DNA of 64,000 nt from Ciceribacter lividus (lineage in GTDB: Bacteria > Pseudomonadota > Alphaproteobacteria > Rhizobiales > Rhizobiaceae): NCBI RefSeq assembly GCF_003337715.1, contig NZ_QPIX01000001.1, positions 550,682 through 614,681 of the forward strand, given 5' to 3'. Below, one piece after another: positions 50,683 to 59,703 of this stretch. The position numbers and the translations under genes were made by a program. Each line of letters begins with the position of its first letter. The first letter of the stretch is position 1. The notes under the pieces were generated by a model. The model was not told where the DNA came from, searched no databases, and saw only the letters and a program-made list of their open reading frames with translations.

Positions 50683-50767
50683 GACGCGGGCTGGTACCGG
50701 TACCCGGTTTCCCGCCCTTTTCTCGCGGCCCTTGTTCGGGCTGTGCCAGTATGGCGGACAGGTGGCC

Positions 50768-51340
50768 CTAGAACTTGTAGCCGATCAGGACGCCGCCGCG
50801 GGTGAGGCCGTTGTTCGTGTCACCGCACAGGTTGGCGTGGGAAGAATGCTCGATCTGGGCGATGACCCGCCAGTGAGCGTCGAGGTTGATGCCGGCGGCG
50901 GCGTATTCGTGAAACAACAGCGCGCAGCCGAGCTTCGGTCCGTCCGTTCCATCCACTCTCAGTCTACCGTTGTGAAGGGTTCCGCCGACGCCACCTTCAA
51001 CGAAGAAACCGTCGCCGAGGTCGACGGTCCAGCTGAAGCCGCCGAAGATCTGGCTCGCTTCTCCGGCGGTGCTCATGGTTGCGCCGGCATGGATACGGGG
51101 GCGGATGAGCTTTTGCAGGCCATCGGCCTCGTTGCGGCCCCAAGGATCGAACAAGGCCATCGCCTCGACGAATCCGCCCTTCTCGTCGTTGGTGTCGGTC
51201 TTGTCGGCGGCCATCAGCCCGCCGAGGCGCACTTCATCGAACAGATGATCCTGCGCAGCCGCCGGCTCCACCCCGGCGGTTGAAAGCACCGCCACCGCCA
51301 TTCCGAGGCGCAGAAGCGTCGCAGTAGTGGCAGTACTCAT
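50768..51340 (-). CDS. PagL-like outer membrane lipid A deacylase family protein
   Basis: 190 aa with signal peptide (RLGMAVAVLSTAGVEPAAAQ). The mature part is an eight-strand-barrel-like pattern. The C-terminal region IEHSSHANLCGDTNNG and VLIGYKF matches the PagL (acyloxyacyl hydrolase/lipid A 3-O-deacylase) end, whose active His and Ser lie in an H-x-S-N-A motif; here it reads H-S-S-H-A, with the Asn replaced by His. The terminal Phe is typical of outer-membrane proteins. ATG 51340 has AGGAG upstream. Activity on lipid A is inferred and should be treated cautiously because of the substitution. Confidence 0.82.
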   Translation of the reverse strand: MSTATTATLLRLGMAVAVLSTAGVEPAAAQDHLFDEVRLGGLMAADKTDTNDEKGGFVEAMALFDPWGRNEADGLQKLIRPRIHAGATMSTAGEASQIFGGFSWTVDLGDGFFVEGGVGGTLHNGRLRVDGTDGPKLGCALLFHEYAAAGINLDAHWRVIAQIEHSSHANLCGDTNNGLTRGGVLIGYKF

Positions 51341-51527
51341 GCGCAAGGCTCCTCCCACAACTCACCTAGGAGGCAAGCAGCTCTCGAAGGTTGCGCGGAG
51401 GATAGGCCGACGAGGTTTATTAGTGCAATAGGAAAAACGCAGGTTTGTGGCCCGGCGTTTCAATCGCAGACCGAAGGGCACTTTTCCACAGGGCAAACGC
51501 CACGGACGCCGCGCGATCGACCGGCGA

Positions 51528-51911
51528 TCAGCAGCCCTTGTCGCCCTTGGACCAACGGTTCACGTCGCGGACGATGCGGGCGTGGACCGGTTGGTCCATC
51601 ATCGGCCCGAAGGCATCGAGGCGTGCCGGGTTGCCTTCCGCCTGCACGACGAGGTGCGGGCGGATGTCGCTGCTGTTCTTGCGAACGAGCAGGATGCGCG
51701 GACGGCCGGAATAGGAATCGAGTTCCGGCGCCATGGCGTAACCCTTGAAGTCTCCGTCACCCGATTTGATCCAGCAGGTGTTGGCGCCGACCGCGACCCG
51801 TTCCATGACGTCAAGCGCGGAATGGCCGCGGATCGGCTTCGGCTTGTCGGACTGGCAGGCGGTCAGTGCGAGCGCGCCGGAAAGGCTGAGCACGACGAGG
51901 GCAGGGCGCAT
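51528..51911 (-). CDS. Small lipoprotein of unknown function
   Basis: 127 aa. Signal peptide with lipobox LTAC (Cys about 19) after ALVVLSLSGALA. The mature part has VGANTCWIKSGDGDFKGYAMAPELDSYSGRPRILLV and a final Cys pair candidate (NTCW and KGC). Common rhizobial lipoprotein pattern; no named family recognised. ATG 51911. It lies 47 bases downstream of purQ on the same strand and upstream of the PagL-like gene. Confidence 0.82.
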   Translation of the reverse strand: MRPALVVLSLSGALALTACQSDKPKPIRGHSALDVMERVAVGANTCWIKSGDGDFKGYAMAPELDSYSGRPRILLVRKNSSDIRPHLVVQAEGNPARLDAFGPMMDQPVHARIVRDVNRWSKGDKGC

Positions 51912-51958
51912 GGGCGGGGTCCAGATTTTGGGCGCGGGTGACTTTCGGCCGGACGGCG

Positions 51959-52633
51959 TCAGGCAGCGATGACGTCGAGAGCCGAGGCGAAGAGGCCGCG
52001 ACCGTCGCTGCCGCCGTGGGCCGCTTCGATCAGGTTTTCCGGATGCGGCATCATGCCGAGCACGTTGCCCCGGGCATTGATCACGCCCGCGATATCGTGG
52101 ATCGAGCCGTTCGGATTGGTACCCTCGGCGTAACGGAAGACCACCTGGCCGTTGTCTTCGATGCGCTTCAGCGTTTCGTCGTCCGCGAAATAGTTGCCGT
52201 CATGATGGGCGACGGGGCAACGCAGGATCTGACCCTTCGAGTAGGCGCGGGTGAAATCCGTCTCGGCGTTGACGACTTCTAGCTTGATCTCTTTGCAGAC
52301 GAACTTCAGCGATGCATTGCGCATCAGCGCACCCGGCAGCATGCCCGCCTCGACGAGAATCTGGAAGCCGTTACAGACGCCGAGCACCTTGGTGCCGCGT
52401 TCCGCCGCCGCCTTGACCGCCTGCATCACCGGCATCCGCGCGGCAATCGCGCCGCAGCGCAGATAGTCGCCGTAGGAGAAGCCACCGGGAATGACGATCA
52501 GGTCGACGCTTTCGGGAATTTCCGTCTCGGTCTGCCAGATGGTGAGCGGGGCCTTGCCGGAAATCTTGGTGAGCGCGGCAATCATGTCGCGGTCGCGATT
52601 GAGGCCGGGGAGTTGGAGGACGGCTGATTTCAT
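51959..52633 (-). CDS. purQ: Phosphoribosylformylglycinamidine synthase, glutaminase subunit PurQ
   Basis: Class I glutamine amidotransferase supplying ammonia to PurL. 224 aa, with nucleophile Cys87 in [28 protein letters not shown] near 50-64, and the His/Glu of [12 protein letters not shown] 52633 overlaps the stop of the small coiled-coil gene (ATGA), and PurQ, the small gene, PurS and PurC form one operon. Confidence 0.98.
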   Translation of the reverse strand: MKSAVLQLPGLNRDRDMIAALTKISGKAPLTIWQTETEIPESVDLIVIPGGFSYGDYLRCGAIAARMPVMQAVKAAAERGTKVLGVCNGFQILVEAGMLPGALMRNASLKFVCKEIKLEVVNAETDFTRAYSKGQILRCPVAHHDGNYFADDETLKRIEDNGQVVFRYAEGTNPNGSIHDIAGVINARGNVLGMMPHPENLIEAAHGGSDGRGLFASALDVIAA

Positions 52634-52887
52634 GGCTGGGGCTCAAACCTTGCTTGGGCTTCCTGGAATTCGCGCAATTCCAGGCGATTTTCAATGCGGT
52701 CCAGACGCGCCTCGTGACGCGCCAGAGTGGTATGGATATTCAGCATGTCCTGATGCGTCGGCACGAGTGTGCCACGCATGACATTCAATTCCGCCCGCAG
52801 CTCTCGCTGACCCAGCCTTGTGTCGGTCACATCCGCGTGGACCCGCTTCAGTAGCTCGTACATCAGTTCGCTGGTCACCTCGGCCAC
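52630..52887 (-). CDS. Small helical protein inside the purS-purQ operon
   Basis: 85 aa, soluble. GTG 52887 ([19 protein letters not shown]) has AAGGAG with a 6-base spacer; TTG 52902 in the same frame is weaker. The sequence is nearly all helix with heptad spacing ([41 protein letters not shown]), predicting a coiled-coil oligomer. It starts 18 bases after purS and overlaps purQ by ATGA, so it should be translated with the Pur proteins. Short proteins of this type occur widely in rhizobia with no known role. Confidence 0.82.
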   Translation of the reverse strand: MAEVTSELMYELLKRVHADVTDTRLGQRELRAELNVMRGTLVPTHQDMLNIHTTLARHEARLDRIENRLELREFQEAQARFEPQP

Positions 52888-52905
52888 GGCCGGCTCCTTC
52901 AACCG

Positions 52906-53148
52906 TCAGGCGATGGAGATAGTATAGTTCTCGATGACCGTGTTTGCGAGGAGTTTCTCGCACATGGCCTTGAGCTCGGCTTCCGCCTTCGTCTTGTCGG
53001 TACCTTCGAGCTCGAGGTCGAAGACCTTGCCCTGGCGGACATGGTCGACGCCTTCGAAGCCGAGCGCGGAGAGGGCGCCCTCGATCGCCTTTCCCTGCGG
53101 GTCCAGAACGCCGTTCTTCAGAGTTACGGTCACGCGTGCCTTGATCAC
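52906..53148 (-). CDS. purS: Phosphoribosylformylglycinamidine synthase subunit PurS
   Basis: 80 aa bridging subunit that joins PurQ to PurL. MIKARVTVTLKNGVLDPQGKA, then GFEGVDHVRQGKVFDLELEG and MCEKLLANTVIENYTI are the PurS hallmarks. GTG start 53148 with GAGAAG upstream. 18 bases downstream of purC. Confidence 0.97.
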   Translation of the reverse strand: MIKARVTVTLKNGVLDPQGKAIEGALSALGFEGVDHVRQGKVFDLELEGTDKTKAEAELKAMCEKLLANTVIENYTISIA

Positions 53149-53166
53149 TTGAGGCTTCTCCTGTCC

Positions 53167-53931
53167 TTACTTGACCAGAACCGGCCCGGTGCCGCGCAGC
53201 GGTTCATTCAGATTGATGATGCCGAGGCGGCGCGCCACCTCCTGATAGGCTTCGAGCAGTCCGCCGAGATCCTGACGGAACCGGTCCTTGTCCATCTTTT
53301 CCTTGGTCTCGATGTCCCAGAGACGGCACGAATCGGGAGAGATCTCGTCGGCGAGAATGATGCGCATCATGTCGCCCTCGTAGAGGCGGCCGCATTCGAT
53401 CTTGAAGTCGATCAGCTGGATCCCGACGCCGAGGAAGAGGCCGCTCAGGAAGTCGTTGACGCGGATGGCGAGCGCCATGATGTCGTCGAGTTCGGCAGGG
53501 TTGGCCCAGCCGAAGGCGGTGATGTGCTCCTCCGAGACCATGGGGTCGTCGAGCGCATCGGACTTATAGTAGAATTCGATGATCGAGCGCGGCAGGACCA
53601 CGCCTTCCTCGATGCCGAGGCGGCGGGCGAGCGAGCCGGCGGCGACGTTGCGCACGACGATCTGGAGCGGAATCATCTCCACTTCCTTGATCAGCTGCTC
53701 GCGCATGTTGATCCGGCGGATGAAATGCGTCGGAATGCCGATCTTGTTGAGATGCGTAAAGACGTATTCGGAGATGCGGTTGTTGAGCACCCCCTTGCCG
53801 TCGATGACGGCGTGCTTCTTCTTGTTGAAGGCGGTGGCGTCGTCCTTGAAGTGTTGAATCAGCGTGCCCGGCTCCGGTCCTTCATATAGGATCTTGGCCT
53901 TGCCCTCGTAAACACGGCGGCGACGGTTCAT
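53167..53931 (-). CDS. purC: SAICAR synthetase
   Basis: Joins CAIR with aspartate (ATP) in purine synthesis. 254 aa, complete: [18 protein letters not shown], the [15 protein letters not shown] region, LPLQIVVRN-like ([21 protein letters not shown]), [26 protein letters not shown] (conserved Lys/Glu), and [15 protein letters not shown] 53931. First gene of the purC-purS-X-purQ operon. Confidence 0.98.
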   Translation of the reverse strand: MNRRRRVYEGKAKILYEGPEPGTLIQHFKDDATAFNKKKHAVIDGKGVLNNRISEYVFTHLNKIGIPTHFIRRINMREQLIKEVEMIPLQIVVRNVAAGSLARRLGIEEGVVLPRSIIEFYYKSDALDDPMVSEEHITAFGWANPAELDDIMALAIRVNDFLSGLFLGVGIQLIDFKIECGRLYEGDMMRIILADEISPDSCRLWDIETKEKMDKDRFRQDLGGLLEAYQEVARRLGIINLNEPLRGTGPVLVK

Positions 53932-53991
53932 GGCTGGTTGTCTCTGCTGTTGGCGTCACATCGAGGACGCGTGGATCGATATGTTGCGGTC

Positions 53992-54030
53992 CCATAGCGG
54001 AAAACAACGGTTTTCACAATGCGGGTATTG
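53992..54030 (-). promoter_or_regulatory. Possible purC promoter
   Basis: On the minus strand TTGTGA, a 17-base spacer, then TATGGG lie in the gap upstream of purC (coordinates approximate). Weak match to sigma-70 hexamers. Confidence 0.3.
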
Positions 54031-54088
54031 TTCGTTTCGATCGAATCCTCAAATCGCACCCGGCGCCCCGGATGCGCCTAACTTCGCA

Positions 54089-54116
54089 TTGGACTTTGGC
54101 GGGGCTTTTGATTAAT
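54089..54116 (+). promoter_or_regulatory. Possible promoter of the DUF1476 gene
   Basis: TTGGAC (54089-54094) and ATTAAT (54111-54116) with 16-base spacing, about 45 bases before the start codon. Confidence 0.4.
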
Positions 54117-54160
54117 GGGGGCTGAAACCCTTGGATGGCGCTAGTTTTTGGGAGACACAG

Positions 54161-54472
54161 ATGAGCGGCATGAGCGATCGCGAAAAGGCATTTGAAAACA
54201 AGTTCGCGCACGATCAGGAACTGAAGTTCCGGGCTGAAGCACGGCGCAACAAGCTGCTCGGTGTCTGGGCGGCTGCGCTGATGGGCAAGGATCCGGAGGC
54301 CTACGCCAAGGAAGTGATTGCCTCGGACTTCGAGGAAGCGGGCCATGAGGACGTTTTCCGCAAGGTCCGCGACGATCTCGCCGCAGCCGGCGTTTCCGTC
54401 GACGAGCAGGAACTGCGCACGAAGATGAGCGATTTCCTCGCCCAGGCCGTCGATCAGATACAGAGCGAATAA
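54161..54472 (+). CDS. DUF1476 protein, ATP synthase inhibitor (zeta-subunit) family
   Basis: 103 aa, entirely helical. MSDREKAFENKFAHDQELKFRAEARRNKLLG is the conserved N-terminus of the family; in Paracoccus a member (the zeta subunit) binds F1-ATPase and blocks ATP hydrolysis. The middle VWAAALMGKDPEAYAKEVIASDFEEAGHEDVF and the acidic end also match. ATG 54161 has GGAG 7 bases upstream; ATG 54170 (MSDREKAF) is a possible inner start. Direct inhibition of ATP synthase here is inferred from the family. Confidence 0.93.
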   Translation: MSGMSDREKAFENKFAHDQELKFRAEARRNKLLGVWAAALMGKDPEAYAKEVIASDFEEAGHEDVFRKVRDDLAAAGVSVDEQELRTKMSDFLAQAVDQIQSE

Positions 54473-54511
54473 TACAGTCATGCGCGGGCGCGGTCCTCGC
54501 GACCGCGCCGG

Positions 54512-57034
54512 TCACGTTGCGCGCCAGCTTTGCGCGCGCAGGAAGGCGAACGTGTCTTCCATGCCCATCGGCTTTGCCAGGCCGTAACCCTGCAGCACAT
54601 CGCAACCGAGTTTCGCGAGCACGCGCACGTGGTCTCGCGTTTCCACGCCTTCTGCGATGATTTTCACGTTCAGCGACCGTCCTATATCGATGATCGAGCC
54701 GACCAGCCGGCGCTGTTCGGGCGAACGTGTCACGTCGCGCACGAGCTCGCGATCGATTTTCAGCGAATCCGGACCGATCCGCAGAAGGCTCACGATCGAT
54801 GCATGACCGGTGCCGAAATCATCGATCTCGATGCCGATCCCAAGCTTGCGGATGTGGGCGAGGTTGGCGCGGGCCTGTTCGTCGGATTCGTCGAGGAAGA
54901 TCGACTCCAGGAGTTCGAACGAGACTGATCCGGGCTCGAAGGCGAGCGCGGCGAGCTTCTGGGTGAGGTGCGGATCGTGGAGGCGGCGGGTCGATACGTT
55001 GACGGATACCTTCGGAACGCGCAGCCCCTCGGCTCGCCAGCGGGCGGCATCCGCGACAGCCTTCTCCAGCAGCAAACCGTCGATCTGCGCGACGATACCG
55101 ATCTCCTCGGCGACCGCGAGGAACTCGGCGGGCGCCAGAAGGCCGCGCCCGGGGTGTTGCCAGCGAACGAGGGCCTCGGCGCCGACCACGTCGAGGCTGC
55201 GGGCGCAGAACTGAAACTGGTAGTGCGGCACGAACTCATCGTTCTCCAGTGCGCGCATCAGATCGTCGGCAAGGCGATGCGCAGTCACCATCTGATGGCG
55301 GCGGTCGCGACAGAAGAACTCGTAGCGGTTCCGTCCGGCATTCTTGGCGTGGTAGAGAGCGATGTCGGCATTGAGAAGCAATTGCCGAGCATCGATCCTG
55401 CCGCTGCGCTCGATGGCGATGCCGATGCTCGCGCCGGCGCGGCATTCGTGTCCCTCGAAGATGACCGGGCGCCGCAGTTCGGCGATAAGCCGCTCCGCCA
55501 TGGCGGCAAGCTCGTCCTCGTTCCCGTCGCATGGAGCGAGGAAGACGAACTCGTCGCCACCGATCCGGGCGACGAAGTCGCCATCGTGGCGCACGGCGTC
55601 ACGCAACACGCGCGCCGCGTGACGAAGCATCTGGTCGCCGGCATTGTGGCCGAGCGTATCGTTCACCTGCTTGAACCGGTCCAGGTCTATGTGCAGAGCC
55701 GCGAGCCCCTGGCCGCGCTCGTCGCAGTCGGCGGCGAGGCGATCGAGCATCTGGTCGAGATAGCGGCGGTTCGGGAGGTCGGTCAGGTAGTCGTGCAGGG
55801 CTATATGCTCGATGCGCGCCTTGGCTGCTTCGAGCTCCGCGTTGCGTGCTTCGGCAAGCGTTTTCGCCCGTTCGAGCTCCCGATGCAGGACGACATCGCC
55901 GGTGACGTCCCAGTTAGCGCCGATCATCTTGCGGTGGCCATCTGAATCGATGAAGGGCAGGGTGCGTGAACGGATATAGTGCGTCGAACCGTCCCTGAGG
56001 ATCACACGGTATTCATCCGAGAACGGCAGCAGGTTGGCAACGTGGCGCTCGACCTCGTCGAACACACGGCCACGATCGTCCGGATGCAGCATGCTCTCCC
56101 ATAGCCCGCCGATCTTGACCTCCTCGTTCCTGTCGACGCCATAGAGGGCGAACATCCCGTCGTCCCAGTCAGACGTTCCGAGATCGAAATCGGCCTCGAA
56201 CACGCCGACGCGGGAAACCTCCAGGGCGACCTTGAGTCGCCGCGAGAGGTGGGTGAGTCTCTCCTCGGTCTGTTTGCGTGCCGTTATGTCGATATCGGTT
56301 CCGATGATCCGCAGCGGTCGTCCGTCGGGATAGCGCTCGACGCATGAGCCGCGGCATTCGATCCATAGATAATGGCCGTCCCTGTGTCGTTCCCGGTAGT
56401 CGAAGATCATATAGTCGGGATCGCCAGCGGTCTGGCGTTCGACATAATGGGCGACGCGTTCGCGGTCTTCCGGATGGATGCGCTCGAGCCAGGCGTCCGT
56501 CTCGGTCTGGATGGGTTCGTCGGGGCCGATCCCGCGCATCTGCCGCCAGATGTCTGAACAGTACCATTGGTCGAGATCGGCACGGTATTCCCATACGCCG
56601 GAGAATGATCCAACCAAGGCGCTGTGCCAGCGCCTTTCGGCGGCCTCGCTCACCGCCAGCCGGTTCTTCAAGGCGCTTACATCCGTGAGGGTGACGAGAA
56701 AGAGGTCGCCGTTCTGCGGATACGGCGCGAGTGCTGCCATCAGCCAGATATCGCCGCCAGCCGAGGTGATCGCGAGCTCGAGACCGTGCTGCGCCGTTCC
56801 GGTTGCCGACGTCGCAAGAAGAGCAGCCGTCAGCTGGGCCGCGCAAGCCGGAGTAAGAAGGTCAGAGAGGCGTTCACCACCCTTCAGCAGCGCAAGTCCA
56901 GTCGCATTCGCCGCCTTTACGGAGGTTCGGATGTCTATGACAAGTGCCGGCGACGGGATGACACCAAGCAGGTCAGTGGTCTTTGTCAGGCGCCACTCGT
57001 CTTTCTTTCGGCAGCTACCGTCGGCCTTTGGCAA
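54512..57034 (-). CDS. PAS-PAS-GGDEF-EAL cyclic di-GMP signalling protein
   Basis: 840 aa, soluble. N-terminal small PAS-like part, two PAS/PAC domains (about 130-255 and 265-390), GGDEF domain with LTDLPNRRYLD, DLDRFKQVNDTLGHNAGDQ and ARIGGDEF (near residue 491), and EAL domain with GAEALVRWQHP (near 619), FELLESIFL, DDFGTGHAS and IAEGVET, all intact. The I-site upstream of GGDEF reads HDGD instead of RxxD. It can in principle both make and degrade c-di-GMP. The first codon is uncertain: no ATG lies near the start, and TTG 57034 or a later CTG/TTG may be used. Confidence 0.92.
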   Translation of the reverse strand: MPKADGSCRKKDEWRLTKTTDLLGVIPSPALVIDIRTSVKAANATGLALLKGGERLSDLLTPACAAQLTAALLATSATGTAQHGLELAITSAGGDIWLMAALAPYPQNGDLFLVTLTDVSALKNRLAVSEAAERRWHSALVGSFSGVWEYRADLDQWYCSDIWRQMRGIGPDEPIQTETDAWLERIHPEDRERVAHYVERQTAGDPDYMIFDYRERHRDGHYLWIECRGSCVERYPDGRPLRIIGTDIDITARKQTEERLTHLSRRLKVALEVSRVGVFEADFDLGTSDWDDGMFALYGVDRNEEVKIGGLWESMLHPDDRGRVFDEVERHVANLLPFSDEYRVILRDGSTHYIRSRTLPFIDSDGHRKMIGANWDVTGDVVLHRELERAKTLAEARNAELEAAKARIEHIALHDYLTDLPNRRYLDQMLDRLAADCDERGQGLAALHIDLDRFKQVNDTLGHNAGDQMLRHAARVLRDAVRHDGDFVARIGGDEFVFLAPCDGNEDELAAMAERLIAELRRPVIFEGHECRAGASIGIAIERSGRIDARQLLLNADIALYHAKNAGRNRYEFFCRDRRHQMVTAHRLADDLMRALENDEFVPHYQFQFCARSLDVVGAEALVRWQHPGRGLLAPAEFLAVAEEIGIVAQIDGLLLEKAVADAARWRAEGLRVPKVSVNVSTRRLHDPHLTQKLAALAFEPGSVSFELLESIFLDESDEQARANLAHIRKLGIGIEIDDFGTGHASIVSLLRIGPDSLKIDRELVRDVTRSPEQRRLVGSIIDIGRSLNVKIIAEGVETRDHVRVLAKLGCDVLQGYGLAKPMGMEDTFAFLRAQSWRAT

Positions 57035-57147
57035 AACCAGTGCTCGCGTTTACATGGACGTTTCGGTCGAGACGCTAGTGCCGCCGGATTAATATCGAAT
57101 TAAACCGATACATGCTGGCCTGTTCCGTACCGGGACGCAACCCCTCG

Positions 57148-57717
57148 TCAAAGGCGCGCCAGAAACTGGGCGAAGACCATGGTCCCTTCCGGCCATGGGC
57201 CGTGGCCGGACTCGGCGTTGATGTGGCCGCATTCTCCGGCATCGAGGAGCAACGAGCCCCAGGCGTTCGCAATATCCTCGGCCTGTTCGAACGCGCCGAA
57301 AGGGTCGTTCCGGCTCGCCACCGTTATTGAGGGGAACGGCAGGGGCGCGCGTGGGTAAGGGCCGAAGGTCATCAGGTGTTTCGGCCTGATCTCCGGATTG
57401 GCGACGTCCGGCGGCGCGACGAAGAAGGCGCCGGCGACCGTGCTCGTGAAACGGGGTACGGCCTGGACCGCGGTCGCCACACCCAATGAATGGGCGACCA
57501 GGACCACCGGTCGGGTCGAAGCATTCACCTCCTCGACCACGCGCTCCACCCAATCCTCCCTGACGGGTTTCGACCATTCCGCCTGCTCCACGCGGCGGGC
57601 GGTCGAGAGTTTCGCCTGCCAGCGGCTTTGCCAGTGATCGGGCCCGGAATTGGTGTAACCGGGAATGATGAGGATATCGGCGTCGGATGCTTTCATGCCG
57701 CTTATCTGCGTTCGCAT
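57148..57717 (-). CDS. RBBP9/YdeN-like alpha/beta hydrolase
   Basis: 189 aa. DILIIPGYTNSGPDHWQSRW at the N-terminus, nucleophile Ser in VAHSLGVATAVQA, then PSITVASRNDPFGAFEQA (acidic residue) and GECGHINAESGHGPWPEG with the catalytic His. This is the RBBP9/YdeN serine hydrolase family; esterase activity is likely but the substrate unknown. ATG 57717 is chosen; ATG 57696 is an alternative. 58 bases downstream of the flavocytochrome gene on the same strand. Confidence 0.9.
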   Translation of the reverse strand: MRTQISGMKASDADILIIPGYTNSGPDHWQSRWQAKLSTARRVEQAEWSKPVREDWVERVVEEVNASTRPVVLVAHSLGVATAVQAVPRFTSTVAGAFFVAPPDVANPEIRPKHLMTFGPYPRAPLPFPSITVASRNDPFGAFEQAEDIANAWGSLLLDAGECGHINAESGHGPWPEGTMVFAQFLARL

Positions 57718-57775
57718 AGCCTCCACGTCAAGACGAAGGCGGCTGCCGAACGCAGAAATAGCATGCCCTGTGGCC

Positions 57776-59239
57776 TCACCGGATGAGGGCGGCAACCAGG
57801 GCCACAGCCAATGTCGCCCCGTAGACGAGTGCGATCACCGAGATGAAGCGGCGCCTCACGATCCGGCACACGACATCGTTGCCGCCGTCGAAGTCGAAGC
57901 GTTCCATGACGATGTGAGCGGCCGGCACGCCGGCCTGCACGAGCAGCCCGATGGCGCTTTCCATCATGGCGGGCGGACCGCAGACGAATGCCGTGACCGC
58001 TCCTCGGTCGAGGTCCTCCAGGATGCGATTGAGGTGACCGGCGTCGCAGGTTCCCTTTTCGCAGCCGGAATCATCGTCCATGTCCGCGAGGAAGATCGCC
58101 CGGAAATCGTGCCCCGCCATCGCGTCCTCGATTTCCTTGCGAGCGACGTGGTCGGCGGCCGACCGGGCGCCAGCGATCAGCCGCACGGGCCGCCGATCGT
58201 CCGTTGCGGCGAGTGCACGAACAAGGCTGAGCACCGGCGCGATGCCGATGCCCCCGGCAAGGAGAGCGATCGGGCCATTGCCCGCCTCCCGCAACGTGAA
58301 ACTGCCATGCGGTCCGTCGACGCCCATCCGCGTGCCGGGAGCGAGGCTGCTGACGCTGCCGCTCATGTCGCCGGCGTTGCGGATCAGGAATCGCAACTGC
58401 GGCAAGTCGGACGGGGCGGAGGCGATCGAGAAGGGGTTGTCGGTGAATGTGTGGCGGCGGCCGATCGTCAGCCAGACGAACTGACCTGCGGCGAAGGAAA
58501 AGCGTTCGGGTGTATCCGTCGTCAGCACGAGTTCGGCGATCGAAGGGCTGAGCGAGCGCGCGGAGGTAACGGTGAAACCGCTGCGAAAGGCGTGGACGGG
58601 CCTGAAGACATAGACAACGAGGAGCGATGCCAGCGCGACGAGCGCGATGAAGAGCAAGGCGGCTGCGCCCAGGGGATCGGCCATGAAGCGTGCGTTCGTG
58701 AATGCATGGTGAAGGCCGAGCAGCACCAGTGCCACCGCCATCGCGCCGTGCCCGACGCGCCAGCCCTGGTACGGCAAGACCCTTCCGCGCATATATTTGC
58801 CGGTGACGATGAGGATGACTGCAAGCAGTGTCGCGATGACGCCCGTGAGCAGGTCCGGCCTCAGGAAATAGGTGAGCAGCCGGCTCGCCATAGCCGTGAC
58901 ACCGCTTTCGCCAGCCCGAAAGAGGAAGAGGATGACGTGGAGGCCGACCATGCCGAGAGCGCCGACGGCCGCAAGCCTGTGAAAGCCCATGGTCCGATCG
59001 AGCCCGATCCGTCCGGAGATGGTTTCGAAGCGGCCCGAGGTCACGAACTGCATCAGGAACATGGAAAGTGCCGCCACGCCGCCCGCGCGCGCAAGAAGCG
59101 AAAACACGGTCGATCCGCGCGGCCCCCCGGTGAAGGACGCGAGCAGGACGGGGCCGGCTGTCAGGGCGACATAGATGACGGCAAGCACCGGCGCGGGCAA
59201 ACCGATGAATCGATCTCCGGCTGATCTGGGCTGCGGCAT
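57776..59239 (-). CDS. Ferric-reductase-like flavocytochrome (FRD membrane domain plus FAD/NAD-binding domain)
   Basis: 487 aa. Residues about 15-215 form a six-helix ferric-reductase transmembrane domain with candidate heme His in MGFHRLAAVGALGMVGLHVILF and GHGAMAVALVLLGLHHAF. The cytosolic half has an FAD-binding barrel (FSFAAGQFVWLTIG; TDNPFSIASAP) and an NAD(P)-binding part (LLAGGIGIAPVLSLVRAL; FVCGPPAMMESAI). The C-terminus is unusual: after the reductase domain comes one extra hydrophobic helix (ISVIALVYGATLAVALVAALI). Electron acceptor (iron, oxygen or periplasmic partner) unknown. ATG 59239 (MPQPRSAG) has AGGGAG upstream; the frame extends to 59374. Confidence 0.9.
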   Translation of the reverse strand: MPQPRSAGDRFIGLPAPVLAVIYVALTAGPVLLASFTGGPRGSTVFSLLARAGGVAALSMFLMQFVTSGRFETISGRIGLDRTMGFHRLAAVGALGMVGLHVILFLFRAGESGVTAMASRLLTYFLRPDLLTGVIATLLAVILIVTGKYMRGRVLPYQGWRVGHGAMAVALVLLGLHHAFTNARFMADPLGAAALLFIALVALASLLVVYVFRPVHAFRSGFTVTSARSLSPSIAELVLTTDTPERFSFAAGQFVWLTIGRRHTFTDNPFSIASAPSDLPQLRFLIRNAGDMSGSVSSLAPGTRMGVDGPHGSFTLREAGNGPIALLAGGIGIAPVLSLVRALAATDDRRPVRLIAGARSAADHVARKEIEDAMAGHDFRAIFLADMDDDSGCEKGTCDAGHLNRILEDLDRGAVTAFVCGPPAMMESAIGLLVQAGVPAAHIVMERFDFDGGNDVVCRIVRRRFISVIALVYGATLAVALVAALIR

Positions 59240-59703
59240 TCGATCGTTCTCCCTGGGGCGGACGCCATCCGGCCGCGGATGTATTGCCATTTCCGTATAC
59301 ACGAATGTTCTGCGGTCGGTCGTGACACAAGTCAATGTGCGAGCGCGTTCGGATCCGCCGGAACGTTGAGGCACTTCGCGCGTTTACCTGCGGCTTTCTC
59401 GAGATGAGCGAAAATGGAAAATAAAATCAGTATCTTCGCGTGACAGCCGTGCAATCCGAACCAGGCTCGACGAAATCATACTGACCAGTCGGGCGGAGAA
59501 CCGCTTCATCGGTATCGAAAATCGCGATGAGGAGGAACTAAAGCATCCCAACGCAACGCGCTGCTTGGCGACGCGGCGAAGCGCGACCGGCGCGCGCAGG
59601 AGACTGTGCTCTCCGTCTGCCACACGGTTCGGAGGCGGGACGAGACGGGACGGAAAAGGCGCCGCCACTCGAAAGGGCGGCGCCGCGCTGAGCGGACGAC
59701 GGC
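59240..59703. other. 464-bp non-coding region upstream of the flavocytochrome gene
   Basis: Holds the purB terminator at its right end and an AT-rich patch (about 59401-59470) that may contain the leftward promoter, although no hexamer pair is convincing. Open frames here look like chance. Nothing else recognised. Confidence 0.55.
59654..59684 (-). terminator. purB terminator
   Basis: 9-bp stem GGCGCCGCC/GGCGGCGCC (59658-59666 with 59676-59684), followed on the minus strand by TTTTCC, 20 bases beyond the purB stop. Confidence 0.85.

Noticed and set aside
50688-50720. GGTACCGGTACC palindrome after the DUF1127 gene
   Set aside because: It could form a weak hairpin, but the symmetry is too short and the following T run too poor to call a terminator.
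59384-59668. 94-codon minus-strand frame in the gap between purB and the flavocytochrome gene
   Set aside because: No ribosome site, low-complexity Ser/Arg composition, and it contains the purB terminator hairpin.
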